From: an uncultured Collinsella sp.
GTDB lineage: Bacteria; Actinomycetota; Coriobacteriia; Coriobacteriales; Coriobacteriaceae
Assembly: GCA_902496115.1 (NCBI GenBank)
Contig: CABUZK010000001.1
Location: 104,234-168,233, forward strand
Length of the DNA: 64,000 bases
Direction of reading: 5' to 3'
Positions 1 through 8,912 of this stretch are shown in pieces. The number at the start of each line of letters is the position of its first letter. Within the stretch, counting starts at the first letter, position 1. The position numbers and the translations under genes are program-made. A model generated the notes under the pieces. That model did no database searches. It was not told the DNA's origin and saw only the letters and a list, made by a program, of their open reading frames with translations.

Positions 1-3000
1 CGCCTTGAGGTTGCCCTCGCCGTCGTCGACCACATTGACGGTCGCGGTAAAGACGGACTTGTCGTAGGTCATACCGGCCTCGTCGCCCTTGACCTCGCTG
101 ATGGTGTAAACGTACGTACCAGGCTCGTCGTACTCGAACTTGTCGAAGTTGATCTTGCCGTCGGCATCGTTGGTGACGGTGGACTCGACGTCCTCGCCAA
201 CGAGCTTAAAGCTAAACTCGTCCTTCTTGAGCTCGCGTCCCTCGAGCACCTTGACGGCACCGATGGAAACCTGCGTGGGCATGGCGTGATACTTGTTGGT
301 AAAGCCAGCCGACTCGGTGGTTCCCTCGAGCTTGTGCGTCGCGGTCAGCGTGCCGTCACCATTGTCGGAGACGGTGGTCACGACGGTGTAGGTCGTGCCG
401 TCATAGGTGACGCCCTTGTACAGGCCGAGCGCGTTGGGGCAAGCCTCGCGCAGCGTGTACGTGTGCGTACCGGGCGCCTCGTAGCGGATCGGGCTCAGCG
501 CAACGTTACCGTTGGCGTCGTTGGTGCCGCTTGCGACAACCACGTCGTCCTCGAGCAGATCAAACGTGAACTCGCCAGCTGCAAGGTCGCGTCCGGTCAG
601 ACGCTTGACCGTCTTGACCTGATCGGTCACGGAAGAATCGGTAGGCGTCACGCTGTAGGTGTTGGTGAACGTGAAGGCAGCACCGTCGTCGCCTTCGTGC
701 ACGACACTCAGGTGTCCGGCACCGTCGTCAGTCACGGTGTAGGAAATCTTGCGCGTGGCGTTAGCATCGTTGGTCACGCCAGGGGCGCTACCGGACTCGG
801 TCACCGTGTAGGTAAAGGTGTGTGAGCGCGGAGCGGTGGGGGTTGCGGACCCGGACTCGTCGCTGGGCTCGTCGGCGTTGGCGTCAGCGTCTGCGTCGGC
901 CTCTTCAGCCTCTGCCTCGTCGGCGTCGGCCTCGTCAGCTTCGTCCGCCTCGGCCTTATCGGCCGCATCGTCCGTCACGCCCAGAGCGCGGTTGAGATCC
1001 TCGAGCGTAAAGTTGATCTTACCAAAGTCCACGTTGCCGGCCGCGTCGTTGGTTACGGTCGTGCGCTCGGGCATCGGGGCACCTGCCTCGTCGGCGGTCA
1101 CGGTAAAGGTGAACTTACCCGTGATGTCGGCCGGGGCCAGGCCCTCGGCAACCTGGAGCTTCTTAGTACCGGTGAGCGCGGCATCGACGGCCTCGGCGCC
1201 GTAGACGTTCTCGAACAAGGGCTCGACGCCGCCGTAGTCGACCGTTGCCGTCAGGGTACCGTCACCGTTATCGACGACGATAACCTTAAAGCCAAAGCTC
1301 CACGTTGTAGCAGAAACGCCATTCGGCAGCCCGAATAAATCTTCGTAGGCCGTGTAGTTAATGGTCCAGGCAAGCTTGCCGTCCTTATCGGTACGATAAG
1401 CAAGCCCAGCAGCCTCAAGATTAGCAAGCATCTTGGTGTCGTAGTGCAGCTTATCAAAGCTCACGTGCCCGCCGATATTGGGCTTGAGGTTTTCGTATGC
1501 CACAAGCTCACCCTGATAGGCGATGCCGAACCAGAACTCGCCGTCGGCCATCGGGCGACCGGTCAGAGTCTTGGTGGCAACGACCTGAGCGGCGGTGCCA
1601 CCAGGCGTGTTGGTCGTAGCGCCGTAGCTGTTGTGGAACGGCACCAGGGCCTTCTCGACCTTGTTCTCGCCACTCTTGTGGACCGTCTCATGCGTGCCCT
1701 CGGGACCACCGGAAACGGTCGTCGTAGCAGTGAGCGTACCGGCGGTGTCGTCGGCGATGGCGATCGTCACCGTGCGTACGGCGTCATCGTAGGTGTAACC
1801 GGGCTGGCCGTCGTTCTTTTCGGCCACGGTGTACTTGAAGGTCTTGCCGGCGTCAGCCTGCGTAAATTTAACCTCATGACCAGCCAGAATGTCGATCAGT
1901 CCGACCGTTGCCTCTGCCGCTTCGGGGGACTTGAAGCTGTTGGCCCCGGGCAGCAGACCGAGCGCGCGAGCCGAAGCGTCGTCAGCAGGTGTCACGGTAA
2001 AGGTGAACTGGCCCTCGGTCATGGGGCGGCCGTCCAGATACTTGCTGATCCACAGACCGCCGGCCGCGGCGTAGTTAAGCTCAGTGCGGTACATGTTGGT
2101 AAAGCGTCCGTTTTCCTTCTTGGTGACGTTGGCGGTCAGGTTGCCCTCGCCGTCCTCGGTCACGGTCACTTCGGCGGTCGCGACGTGGGAGTCATACGTC
2201 ATGCCGACCGTATTGCCCGCGTTCTCGCGGATCTCGTACTTGTAGGTTCCGGCAGCCGTGTAGCGAATCTTGCCGAACTTGATGGCGGCAATGCCGTCCT
2301 TCGCATCGTGCTTGCTCACGGTTACGGTTGCAGGATCAGGTAGCGGGGCGCCATCGGGGGCGGTAATGGTAAAGCTGAACTCGTCCCCATCCGTCCACTC
2401 GCGACCGTCGATGGCCTTGCTCAGGTCAAAGTCGAGGTCTGCATCGGTCGGGGTCACGCTGTAGGTGTTCTTGAAGGTTGCGGTCTTGGCGTCCTTCAGG
2501 ACATGCTCGGCCTTGAGGGTGCCGTCGCCGTTGTCCGTGATGGTGGTCTCGATGGTGTACTTGGCGTCACTGTAGGTGATGCCCTTGCTGGTGGTTCCGC
2601 CCTTGACCTCGCGTAACGTGTAAGTGTGCTTGCCGGGCTTGATGTAGGCAATCTTGTCCATGGCGATCGTGCCGTCGGCAGCGTTGGTGCCCTTGGCGAC
2701 GACCTCGTCGCCCTCGACCAGCTCAAAGGAGAACTCGCCTTCCTTGAGGTCGCGCCCGATCAGGACCTTGGTCGCGGTGATCTGGTCGGTGACGCTCGTC
2801 TCGACAGGCGTCACGTTATAGGTATTGGTAAACGTAAATGCCACATCGCCGTCCGGCTTGCGGGATACGATCAGATTACCCTTGCCGTCATCAGTCACGG
2901 TGAAGGAAACCCCGCGCGACAGCTTGGCGTCGTTGGTCACACCAGCGACCTCGCCGGACTCGGTCACGGTGTAGGTAAAGGTGTGCTTGCGCTTCTCGGG

Positions 3001-6000
3001 CTTCTCGCCCAGAGCCTTGTTAAGGTCGTCGAGCGTAAAGGTGATCTTGCCAAAGTCGACCTTGCCCTTGGCATCATTGGTCACGCTCGCGTTCGCGGGC
3101 ATGGGTGCGCCCTCTTCACCGGTCACGGTAAAGGTGAACTTGCCGGTAATGTCAGCCGGGGTCAAGCCGTCGGCGACCTGCAGGTTCTTGATGCCCGCAA
3201 GCGATGCCTCGGCAGCATTCGTGGTGTAGGCGTTCTTGAACTCGATGCTCTTGACGTCCTTGGCGTCCTTCAGCTCGTGCGTGGCAACCAGCTGGCCCTT
3301 GCCGTTATCGGCGATGGTCGTCACGATGGTGTAGAACGCGTCATCGTAGTCAATACCGCCGGCGTCGCCCTTGACCTCGCGCAGCATGTAGGTGTGCTGG
3401 CCAATCTCGGTGTACTTGATGGCGCTGAACGTCACCTTGCCGCCGGCGTCGTTCTTAACCGTCTCGACAGGCTTAACTTCCTTGTCAATGATTTCGAGCA
3501 GCTCAAAGCTGAACTCGTCGGCCGTAAGGTCACGCCCGGTCAGAGACTTGGTCACGGTAATCTGGTCGGTGACGCTGGACTCAACAGGATTCGTGGCGTA
3601 AACGTTCTTAAACTCGGTCTCGCCCGAGGTCACCTTCACGCCAGCGCTCAGCTCGCCCTTCTTGTCGGGCGTTACCGTCACGGTGATCTCCGCGACGTTC
3701 TTGCTGTAGGCGATGCCGTCAATCGTGGTCCCGGCATGCTTTTCACTGACCTTGTAGACGTACGTGCCAGGTTCGGTGTATTCGATCGTGCCGAAGTCGA
3801 TGGCAGCCTTGCCCTGGTCCAGGTCAGCCTTGCGCACGGTCGCAGTCCTAGCCGCAGGCATCGGGGCGCCGCTCTCGGATGTCAGGCCAAACTCAAACGC
3901 GTCAGCATTCGTCCAGTCGCGACCCTCGAGCACCTTGGTCAGGCCAAAGCTGGCCTTGGTTTCTACCGTTGCCGGCGTCATGTTGTACGCAAAGCTAATC
4001 TTGCCGTTGTTGCCCAGGTAGGAATTGACATGCGTCGCGGTCGCCTTGGCGGACACGTTGTTCCACTTGGGATTGAGAACGTCAGTCACGGTACCAGTGT
4101 TGTTGCCTCCCACACTCTCCTTGGTGGTGTGGAGCTCGTCGATAAAGGCTAGGCGCGCGGTTCCCACGCTAAACGAAAGGCTGCCGTCCTCGTCAGCAAC
4201 AATAGCGCCGTCAAACTTCGCAGCGTCGCCGCCGATAAACTCGATGACGGCAGAGGCGGGCTTGGCCTCGCCGTTTTCGCCCTGCTCCTCAAACTCATCC
4301 TTGTAGTAATAGGTGCCGGTATCTGCCAGCGAATTCTTTGCCGGCTTCGTGCATTCCTCATCCGTGTAAATAGGGGTCTGTTTCTGGAAGTAGTAGTAGC
4401 GGTTGGTGTCGGCCGGCTCAAAGGTCGCAACCGTATTGCCCAGATCGCCGGCAGCCCACTTGTTCGCGTAGAAATTCACGGTCTTGGCGCCGTTGGCAAC
4501 GGTCGTATTGTTCTCGATGTAATCCTTGAGCCCCGTTACCTTCTCGGGCGTAAACAGGTTGTCGAGCGCAGTGCTCTTCACGCTCGAGGTGTACTTCACG
4601 CGGATAGGCTGAGCGCTGTCGACCGAAAGCTTGCCGTCTACGGTCTTAAAGTGACTCAGCGGAATCAACGACGCAGGAATATTGACCGTTACGATATCGC
4701 CCTTCTGGGGATTGTCATCGCCGGCGCGCTGCACGGTGATGAGCAGGTCTTTTGCCTTGCCGGCAAACTCGTAGGTGTCGGTATTGGTCTCTTTGTTGAC
4801 CGTCTTGCTCGCCTTGGTAAACGGCGTGCCGTTGATGACGACCTCGGTGAAGCTGTCGACCTGCATAAAGTCGCCCAGCTCGTCGGTAAACGTGATGTAG
4901 CCGGACTTGGTCTCGTCGTAGCCCTTATGGATTTCGGTCGGATAAGGCGCCTCCGATGTGATGGCCTGCGAGATGTCGTCGAAAACCTTCTTGAGTTCTT
5001 CTGCATTGGTCGCCGACTTGTAGTAGTCGGAGTTTTCCGCGCGTGTGCCAAGCTCGTCGCTCGCATACGACGTGGCATCGGGATAATTACTCGACACGGC
5101 GTGCATAAACTTGTTGACGTCGCTTGTCCCCTTTTTCGAGGGATCGGCAACAGGGTCCGCTCCACTAAAGATGCCGATGGTATAAACGGTGGCCTTGCCA
5201 TCCTTCATCTTCTTGGCAGCCGTCACGGCAGCATTGGCGACGTCAGAATCAAACTCGCTGTAGCTCGTTGGCTTGCCGTCGGTAAAGAACACAACGATCT
5301 TCTTGGCATCTGCGCGACCAGAAGTGATATCCCCGGCCAGTTCCAGACCATAGTCGGCACGCGTAGCACCGCTTGGCTTGATTCCAGCAACTGTATCCTT
5401 AAGAGCTTTCACGTTGCCGCCGGAGCAATCGGTCAAACCCTTCATTACCTGCGAGTGGTTGTACTTGTATTGGCCTTGATAGTACGTGTCATTGCCGACC
5501 TTATCAGTCTTATCACCCGCAAACTTAACAATGGCAACCCTATGCTGCCTATCAACGCCCTCGATAGCCTCGTTTTGTTTGGCGATGGTATTGATAAAGC
5601 TGTTCGCAGCGCTCTTCAGTGCATCGATACGCTTGGTGCGATCTCCGCCACCCATAGGATCATCCATCGAGCCGGAGGCATCCAACACCATCACGATGTC
5701 AAGTGGCGTGGTGACTGTCACGGTTGAATTAGACGTCGAGGACATCGCCGAAAGCGTGGTCAGAAAATCCGACTCTTCGTTTTCCTCAGTTGCCTCGACC
5801 GTCTTGTCGGTCCAGATTCGGCCGATGTTTTGAGTCGTTACTTTATTACCGTTGTGACCGGCCGCCCAGATTTCCCAGCGTCCGCTGGTGTCGGGATCGA
5901 CGACGACCTTTCCGCTCATTGTCGGTCCGTCCATTCCGGTACTGGATCTGGCGTTGGCTTCGGGCAGCATGGCAAATGCTGCAGCCGGCAACACCAGCAC

Positions 6001-6045
6001 TACGGCCAGCATCACCGCCAAGAGACCCCTCGTGTACTTACTCAT
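1..6045 (-). CDS. Giant secreted VWA adhesin with tandem FctA/Spy0128-like domains (3' end outside window)
   Basis: At least 2015 codons are open from the ATG at 6045 to the window edge, so the C-terminus and any LPXTG anchor are not visible. GGGAG lies 6 nt before the start. Residues 1-25 form a signal peptide (MSKYTRGLLAVMLAVVLVLP, then an alanine-rich cleavage region). A von Willebrand A domain follows, with the MIDAS motif DASGS at about 122-126. From about residue 690 there are ten repeats of roughly 90-120 residues. Each starts with a K-x-L-x-GR or KNLQ-like strand, carries a G-T/H-Y-x-Y-x-x-x-E box and ends near F-x-N-x-Y. This is the pattern of streptococcal pilin FctA/Spy0128 domains with self-made Lys-Asn isopeptide bonds. 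One repeat contains an Asp/Glu/Ala-rich spacer. The likely role is a protease-resistant surface stalk binding host or matrix ligands. The domain calls are firm; the ligand is unknown. Confidence 0.88.
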   Translation of the reverse strand, partial: MSKYTRGLLAVMLAVVLVLPAAAFAMLPEANARSSTGMDGPTMSGKVVVDPDTSGRWEIWAAGHNGNKVTTQNIGRIWTDKTVEATEENEESDFLTTLSAMSSTSNSTVTVTTPLDIVMVLDASGSMDDPMGGGDRTKRIDALKSAANSFINTIAKQNEAIEGVDRQHRVAIVKFAGDKTDKVGNDTYYQGQYKYNHSQVMKGLTDCSGGNVKALKDTVAGIKPSGATRADYGLELAGDITSGRADAKKIVVFFTDGKPTSYSEFDSDVANAAVTAAKKMKDGKATVYTIGIFSGADPVADPSKKGTSDVNKFMHAVSSNYPDATSYASDELGTRAENSDYYKSATNAEELKKVFDDISQAITSEAPYPTEIHKGYDETKSGYITFTDELGDFMQVDSFTEVVINGTPFTKASKTVNKETNTDTYEFAGKAKDLLITVQRAGDDNPQKGDIVTVNIPASLIPLSHFKTVDGKLSVDSAQPIRVKYTSSVKSTALDNLFTPEKVTGLKDYIENNTTVANGAKTVNFYANKWAAGDLGNTVATFEPADTNRYYYFQKQTPIYTDEECTKPAKNSLADTGTYYYKDEFEEQGENGEAKPASAVIEFIGGDAAKFDGAIVADEDGSLSFSVGTARLAFIDELHTTKESVGGNNTGTVTDVLNPKWNNVSAKATATHVNSYLGNNGKISFAYNMTPATVETKASFGLTKVLEGRDWTNADAFEFGLTSESGAPMPAARTATVRKADLDQGKAAIDFGTIEYTEPGTYVYKVSEKHAGTTIDGIAYSKNVAEITVTVTPDKKGELSAGVKVTSGETEFKNVYATNPVESSVTDQITVTKSLTGRDLTADEFSFELLEIIDKEVKPVETVKNDAGGKVTFSAIKYTEIGQHTYMLREVKGDAGGIDYDDAFYTIVTTIADNGKGQLVATHELKDAKDVKSIEFKNAYTTNAAEASLAGIKNLQVADGLTPADITGKFTFTVTGEEGAPMPANASVTNDAKGKVDFGKITFTLDDLNKALGEKPEKRKHTFTYTVTESGEVAGVTNDAKLSRGVSFTVTDDGKGNLIVSRKPDGDVAFTFTNTYNVTPVETSVTDQITATKVLIGRDLKEGEFSFELVEGDEVVAKGTNAADGTIAMDKIAYIKPGKHTYTLREVKGGTTSKGITYSDAKYTIETTITDNGDGTLKAEHVLKDAKTATFKNTYSVTPTDADLDFDLSKAIDGREWTDGDEFSFTITAPDGAPLPDPATVTVSKHDAKDGIAAIKFGKIRYTAAGTYKYEIRENAGNTVGMTYDSHVATAEVTVTEDGEGNLTANVTKKENGRFTNMYRTELNYAAAGGLWISKYLDGRPMTEGQFTFTVTPADDASARALGLLPGANSFKSPEAAEATVGLIDILAGHEVKFTQADAGKTFKYTVAEKNDGQPGYTYDDAVRTVTIAIADDTAGTLTATTTVSGGPEGTHETVHKSGENKVEKALVPFHNSYGATTNTPGGTAAQVVATKTLTGRPMADGEFWFGIAYQGELVAYENLKPNIGGHVSFDKLHYDTKMLANLEAAGLAYRTDKDGKLAWTINYTAYEDLFGLPNGVSATTWSFGFKVIVVDNGDGTLTATVDYGGVEPLFENVYGAEAVDAALTGTKKLQVAEGLAPADITGKFTFTVTADEAGAPMPERTTVTNDAAGNVDFGKINFTLEDLNRALGVTDDAADKAEADEADEADADEAEAEEADADADANADEPSDESGSATPTAPRSHTFTYTVTESGSAPGVTNDANATRKISYTVTDDGAGHLSVVHEGDDGAAFTFTNTYSVTPTDSSVTDQVKTVKRLTGRDLAAGEFTFDLLEDDVVVASGTNDANGNVALSPIRYEAPGTHTYTLREACPNALGLYKGVTYDGTTYTVVTTVSDNGDGTLTATHKLEGTTESAGFTNKYHAMPTQVSIGAVKVLEGRELKKDEFSFKLVGEDVESTVTNDADGKINFDKFEYDEPGTYVYTISEVKGDEAGMTYDKSVFTATVNVVDDGEGNLKA

Positions 6046-6097
6046 CGCGTCTCCCTTCTCGCAGGCTCAGACCTTGCATCAGCCTAAAGTTACGAAA

Positions 6098-6178
6098 TGA
6101 GACACAATTAGGGCAGGTGACACACGTTCCAGATTTGATTTTGGGCGTGAGACAAATGTCTCACCAAAGATGAGACAC
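6098..6178. promoter_or_regulatory. Operator-like TGAGACA palindrome with two flanking half-sites
   Basis: At 6147-6164 the sequence GTGAGACA-AA-TGTCTCAC has perfect 8-bp arms with a 2-bp spacer. The half-site TGAGACAC recurs at 6098-6105 and 6171-6178. All three lie 50-130 bp upstream of the VWA adhesin start, where a regulator of that gene would bind. The symmetry suggests a dimeric repressor or activator. No regulator gene is adjacent, so the cognate protein is unknown. Confidence 0.5.
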
Positions 6179-6219
6179 GAGAGTTTTCGCAGGAAAACGG
6201 GTGCGACTCGGAGCCATCA

Positions 6220-6497
6220 GGCAAAAATGATCCGTTTTCCTCCGTCCCCGGGGGATCAGTTGGTAACGCTCGCCACGAAATCGGGCCATCTACTACGTTT
6301 GACTCGATACCCCCGACCATAGCCGCTTTTCATGAAAAACCGCAAGCGTTCTACCTGCGGTTTTCATTTCGCATTACTTGACGTGGTCGAGGGCTGCCGC
6401 CTAAACGTAGTAGATAGGCCCATTTCGTGGCAGACGGGTCACGCGGCAGCCCTCGCAAGGCAAAAATGATCCGTTTCCCTCTGTCCACGGGAGATCA
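6220..6497. repeat. Two direct copies of a 39-bp repeat with a GGGGACGGAGG core
   Basis: Copies at 6220-6258 and 6459-6497 match at most positions. Read on the minus strand each runs TGATCnCCnnGGGACnGAGG and then GGATCA, so each is an imperfect palindrome with TGATC/GATCA ends. A third, inverted copy occurs at 38525-38556 after the exonuclease III gene. The dispersed copies indicate a repeat family. Confidence 0.7.
6272..6431. repeat. 160-bp inverted-repeat element enclosing a hairpin
   Basis: The arm at 6272-6300 (GCCACGAAATCGGGCCATCT onward) pairs with 6403-6431 with two mismatches over 29 bp. At its centre, AAAACCGCA (6336-6344) pairs with TGCGGTTTT (6356-6364). A competing 12-bp pair, 6389-6400 with 6443-6454 (GAGGGCTGCCGC), would form a pseudoknot or an alternative fold if transcribed. 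No gene is visible here. Confidence 0.65.
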
Positions 6498-6524
6498 AGG
6501 GCTTCTACGGATATGGTGCTATTT

Positions 6525-6678
6525 CAAAACTATGCCGGATTACGGGGCTAAAGTCGGAGTCCTCATCCATACCCCCTATTTTTAAAAAACAGCAAGCAAT
6601 CTACCTGCGGTTTTGTTTTTGCGATTTTCGGTATGGTCGGAGGTTCGCTATCCAGCCCCGTAAACTGGCATAGTTTTG
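6525..6678. repeat. 154-bp inverted-repeat element with the same core hairpin as the previous one
   Basis: The 49-nt arms at 6525-6573 and 6630-6678 are imperfect inverted repeats (CAAAACTATGCC, TTACGGGGCT and CCATACC are shared). The centre holds AAAACAGCA (6586-6594) and TGCGGTTTT (6606-6614), almost identical to the neighbouring element, including the loop text TCTACC. The outer arms differ in sequence between the two elements. With that element it fills most of the 707-bp gap between the adhesin and the ech operon. Confidence 0.65.
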
Positions 6679-6709
6679 TTCGCGACGGCACAACCGCGCA
6701 TTCGCGCGC

Positions 6710-6743
6710 GGGGCCGGTGGGGCATTTTTGCCCCACCGGCCCC
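6710..6743 (-). terminator. Strong hairpin after echF
   Basis: GGGGCCGGTGGGGCA pairs perfectly with TGCCCCACCGGCCCC around a TTTT loop. It begins 10 nt beyond the echF stop. There is no U-tract beyond the stem, so it may act as a 3' stabiliser rather than a classical intrinsic terminator. Confidence 0.6.
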
Positions 6744-6752
6744 GTCTTCGCG

Positions 6753-7094
6753 CTACTCCGGCTTGGTTTCTACCGTGGGAGTCTTGTTCGCTGCGACTGG
6801 GGTGCGGGCGGTGTCCATAGTCAGGCAGTGTTTGGGACAGCTTTCGATACACTCGCCGCATACCACGCAGGCATACGGATCGATCGACCAGGTACCGCCC
6901 TTGCGATCGACCGCAAGCGCGCCCGCCGGGCAGCGACGCGCGCACATGCCGCAGCAAATGCACACGTCCATGTCGTTAACGATGTGCCCGCGCAGGCGCT
7001 CGGGCGCCGCGAGCTTTTCCTGCGGATAGCACACCGTGACCGGCTGCTTGACCATAGAGCCCAAGGCCGTCTTGGCAAATGTCAGTAAACTCAT
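6753..7094 (-). CDS. echF: Ech hydrogenase ferredoxin subunit EchF (NuoI-like)
   Basis: A 113-residue polyferredoxin with two [4Fe-4S] motifs, CICCGMCARRCP at about 45-56 and CVVCGECIESCP at about 76-87. This is the spacing of the NuoI/HycF/EchF family, which carries electrons between soluble ferredoxin and the NiFe module. It is the last gene of a five-gene operon in the canonical order A-B-C-D-E-F, 7 nt after echE. AAGGTAGG precedes the ATG. The C-terminus is a short polar tail. The operon context makes a free-standing ferredoxin unlikely. Confidence 0.9.
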   Translation of the reverse strand: MSLLTFAKTALGSMVKQPVTVCYPQEKLAAPERLRGHIVNDMDVCICCGMCARRCPAGALAVDRKGGTWSIDPYACVVCGECIESCPKHCLTMDTARTPVAANKTPTVETKPE

Positions 7095-7101
7095 GCCGCG
7101 C

Positions 7102-8190
7102 CTACCTTTCCGTGCAGCTAATGCAGGGGTCGATGGTCAGGATAATCATGGGCACGTTGGCAAGGAGCACGCCCTGCAACGCATGCGTCAGACCCGCCAG
7201 GTTCTGCGACGTCGGCGTGCGCACGCGAAAACGGTCCAGATTCTTGGTGCCGTTACCGCGCACATAGTAGTACGCCTCGCCGCGCGGCTGCTCAATCACA
7301 ACCTCGCCGCGCGCGCCGTCGGCCGGCGTAAGCTTGGTGCGCCCGCCGATACCGTCGTGCGGAATCTTGCCCACAAGCTCCTTGATGATGTCCATGGCCT
7401 GCGTAACCTCGGCACAACGCACCTGACAGCGGGCATAGCAGTCGCCGTCGGTGGCAATGATGGGCTCAAATGCAGCCAGGTCCGCATAGGCACCGTCGCC
7501 GAACATGCGCACGTCGTAGTCCACGCCCGAGGCACGCCCAAACGGGCCGACCATCGACAGATCCAGCGCGTCCTTCTTGCTAATCACGCCCACGCCATGC
7601 AGGCGCTCGCCGCAGCTATTGTCGTCCAAAAACGTATGCACCAGGGCCTCGTAGTCGGGACGCATGGCATCGAGCGTCTGGACAATACCCGCCAGCTCGG
7701 AGTCCTCAATGTCGTGCTTAAGGCCGCCGATCTCGTTGATCGACAGAATCACGCGACCACCGCACGTGCTCTCGAAGATCTTGAGAATCTGCTCGCGCAG
7801 GGTCCACGACCGATAGAACAGCGCCTCGAAGCCAAAGGCATCGGCGAGCAGGCCCAGCCACAGCAGATGCGAGTGGATGCGCGAAAGCTCGTGCAAAATG
7901 GTGCGGATATACTGCGCGCGGCCGGGCACCTCGATGTCGAGCATGCGCTCGCAGGCGCTGGCATAGCCGTAGCTGTGGCCCACGGCGCAGATGCCGCAGA
8001 TGCGCTCGGCGATGTAGCCAAACTGGTGCATGTCGCGCTTTTCGGTGAGCTTCTCGAGTCCGCGGTGCACAAAGCCGATCTGCGGAATTGCCTCGATGAC
8101 GCGGTCGTCCTCGATCACCAGGTCCAGATGAAGCGGCTCGGGCAGCACCGGGTGCTGCGGGCCAAACGGAATAACGGAGCGATGTGCCAT
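7102..8190 (-). CDS. echE: Ech hydrogenase large catalytic subunit EchE (NiFe, NuoD-like)
   Basis: The 362-residue large subunit binds the NiFe site. Both cysteine pairs are present: RICGIC at about 62-67 and DPCISC near the C-terminus, followed directly by TER and stop. All four Ni ligands are therefore available and there is almost no cleavable tail, as in other Ech large subunits. The family oxidises or produces H2 coupled to ferredoxin and ion translocation at the inner face of the membrane. GGAGG sits inside the end of echD, 5 nt upstream. The hyp maturation genes needed for Ni insertion are not in the window. Confidence 0.93.
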   Translation of the reverse strand: MAHRSVIPFGPQHPVLPEPLHLDLVIEDDRVIEAIPQIGFVHRGLEKLTEKRDMHQFGYIAERICGICAVGHSYGYASACERMLDIEVPGRAQYIRTILHELSRIHSHLLWLGLLADAFGFEALFYRSWTLREQILKIFESTCGGRVILSINEIGGLKHDIEDSELAGIVQTLDAMRPDYEALVHTFLDDNSCGERLHGVGVISKKDALDLSMVGPFGRASGVDYDVRMFGDGAYADLAAFEPIIATDGDCYARCQVRCAEVTQAMDIIKELVGKIPHDGIGGRTKLTPADGARGEVVIEQPRGEAYYYVRGNGTKNLDRFRVRTPTSQNLAGLTHALQGVLLANVPMIILTIDPCISCTER

Positions 8191-8195
8191 GGACC

Positions 8196-8912
8196 TTACG
8201 CCTCCTTTTTCTGCTTGTCGCGGGCGGCCCTGGCGGCAAGTGCCGCGCGGACCTTGGCCGCTTTCTCGGGATCCATGGCTGCGAGCTTTGCCTCCATCTC
8301 GGCAGCCTTGAGCGCGGCCTTCGCAGCAGCCCCATCGTGCTGAGCATCGGAGCCGGTAGCCGCAGCGGACTGGGCGACGGCAGCGCCCGCAGCATCGCCG
8401 GCACCCGCGGCGCCCTCCCCCGCAGCAGCAGCGGCAGCGGCCTTCTCGGCCGCAGCCTTGCGCGCCTTGGCCTCTGCGGCGGCACGGACCTTCATGGCTT
8501 TCTCGCGCGCGGCCTTCACCTCGGGTGTGATAACGCTCATGGGCTCGGCCGTTGAGACCTGGTAGAAAAAGCCCTTAAAGTCGATCTGCATGTCGGTAAT
8601 GGCAAGCCCAAACAGGTCGTGCGCCTCGTTCTCAAACGGGAATACCGCCGGATAATACGAACTGATGGACGGAATCTCCTGGTACTGGTCGATGCCCTCG
8701 ACCACCAGGTTCTCGATCGCATAGCTGCCATCCTGAGCGATCTGCTCCTGTGCAGCACGAACGTTGATAAACGTATAGACCAGGCGATACGTGCCGTCGT
8801 CGACGTTGCGCTCGGCATGCATTTGCACAAAGCGCGCGCCGACGCCCTTGAGCGCCTGGACATGCGACAGGAGCTCGTCGATCCCGACGGTGGTATAGAT
8901 AGCCTTCTGCAT
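8196..8912 (-). CDS. echD: Ech hydrogenase subunit EchD (NuoC-like) with Ala/Lys-rich tail
   Basis: The protein has 238 residues. The first ~125 resemble NuoC/EchD: MQKAIYTTVGIDELLSHVQA at the start, then FENEAHDLFGL, the NuoC hallmark (E-x-x-x-x-D-x-[FLY]-G). This subunit bridges the hydrogenase small and large subunits. From about residue 130 it carries a ~110-residue, Ala- and Lys-rich, probably helical extension, unusual because typical EchD stops near 120-160 residues. The ATG overlaps the echC stop (TAATG), indicating translational coupling. The tail is low-complexity and has no assigned function. Confidence 0.85.
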   Translation of the reverse strand: MQKAIYTTVGIDELLSHVQALKGVGARFVQMHAERNVDDGTYRLVYTFINVRAAQEQIAQDGSYAIENLVVEGIDQYQEIPSISSYYPAVFPFENEAHDLFGLAITDMQIDFKGFFYQVSTAEPMSVITPEVKAAREKAMKVRAAAEAKARKAAAEKAAAAAAAGEGAAGAGDAAGAAVAQSAAATGSDAQHDGAAAKAALKAAEMEAKLAAMDPEKAAKVRAALAARAARDKQKKEA

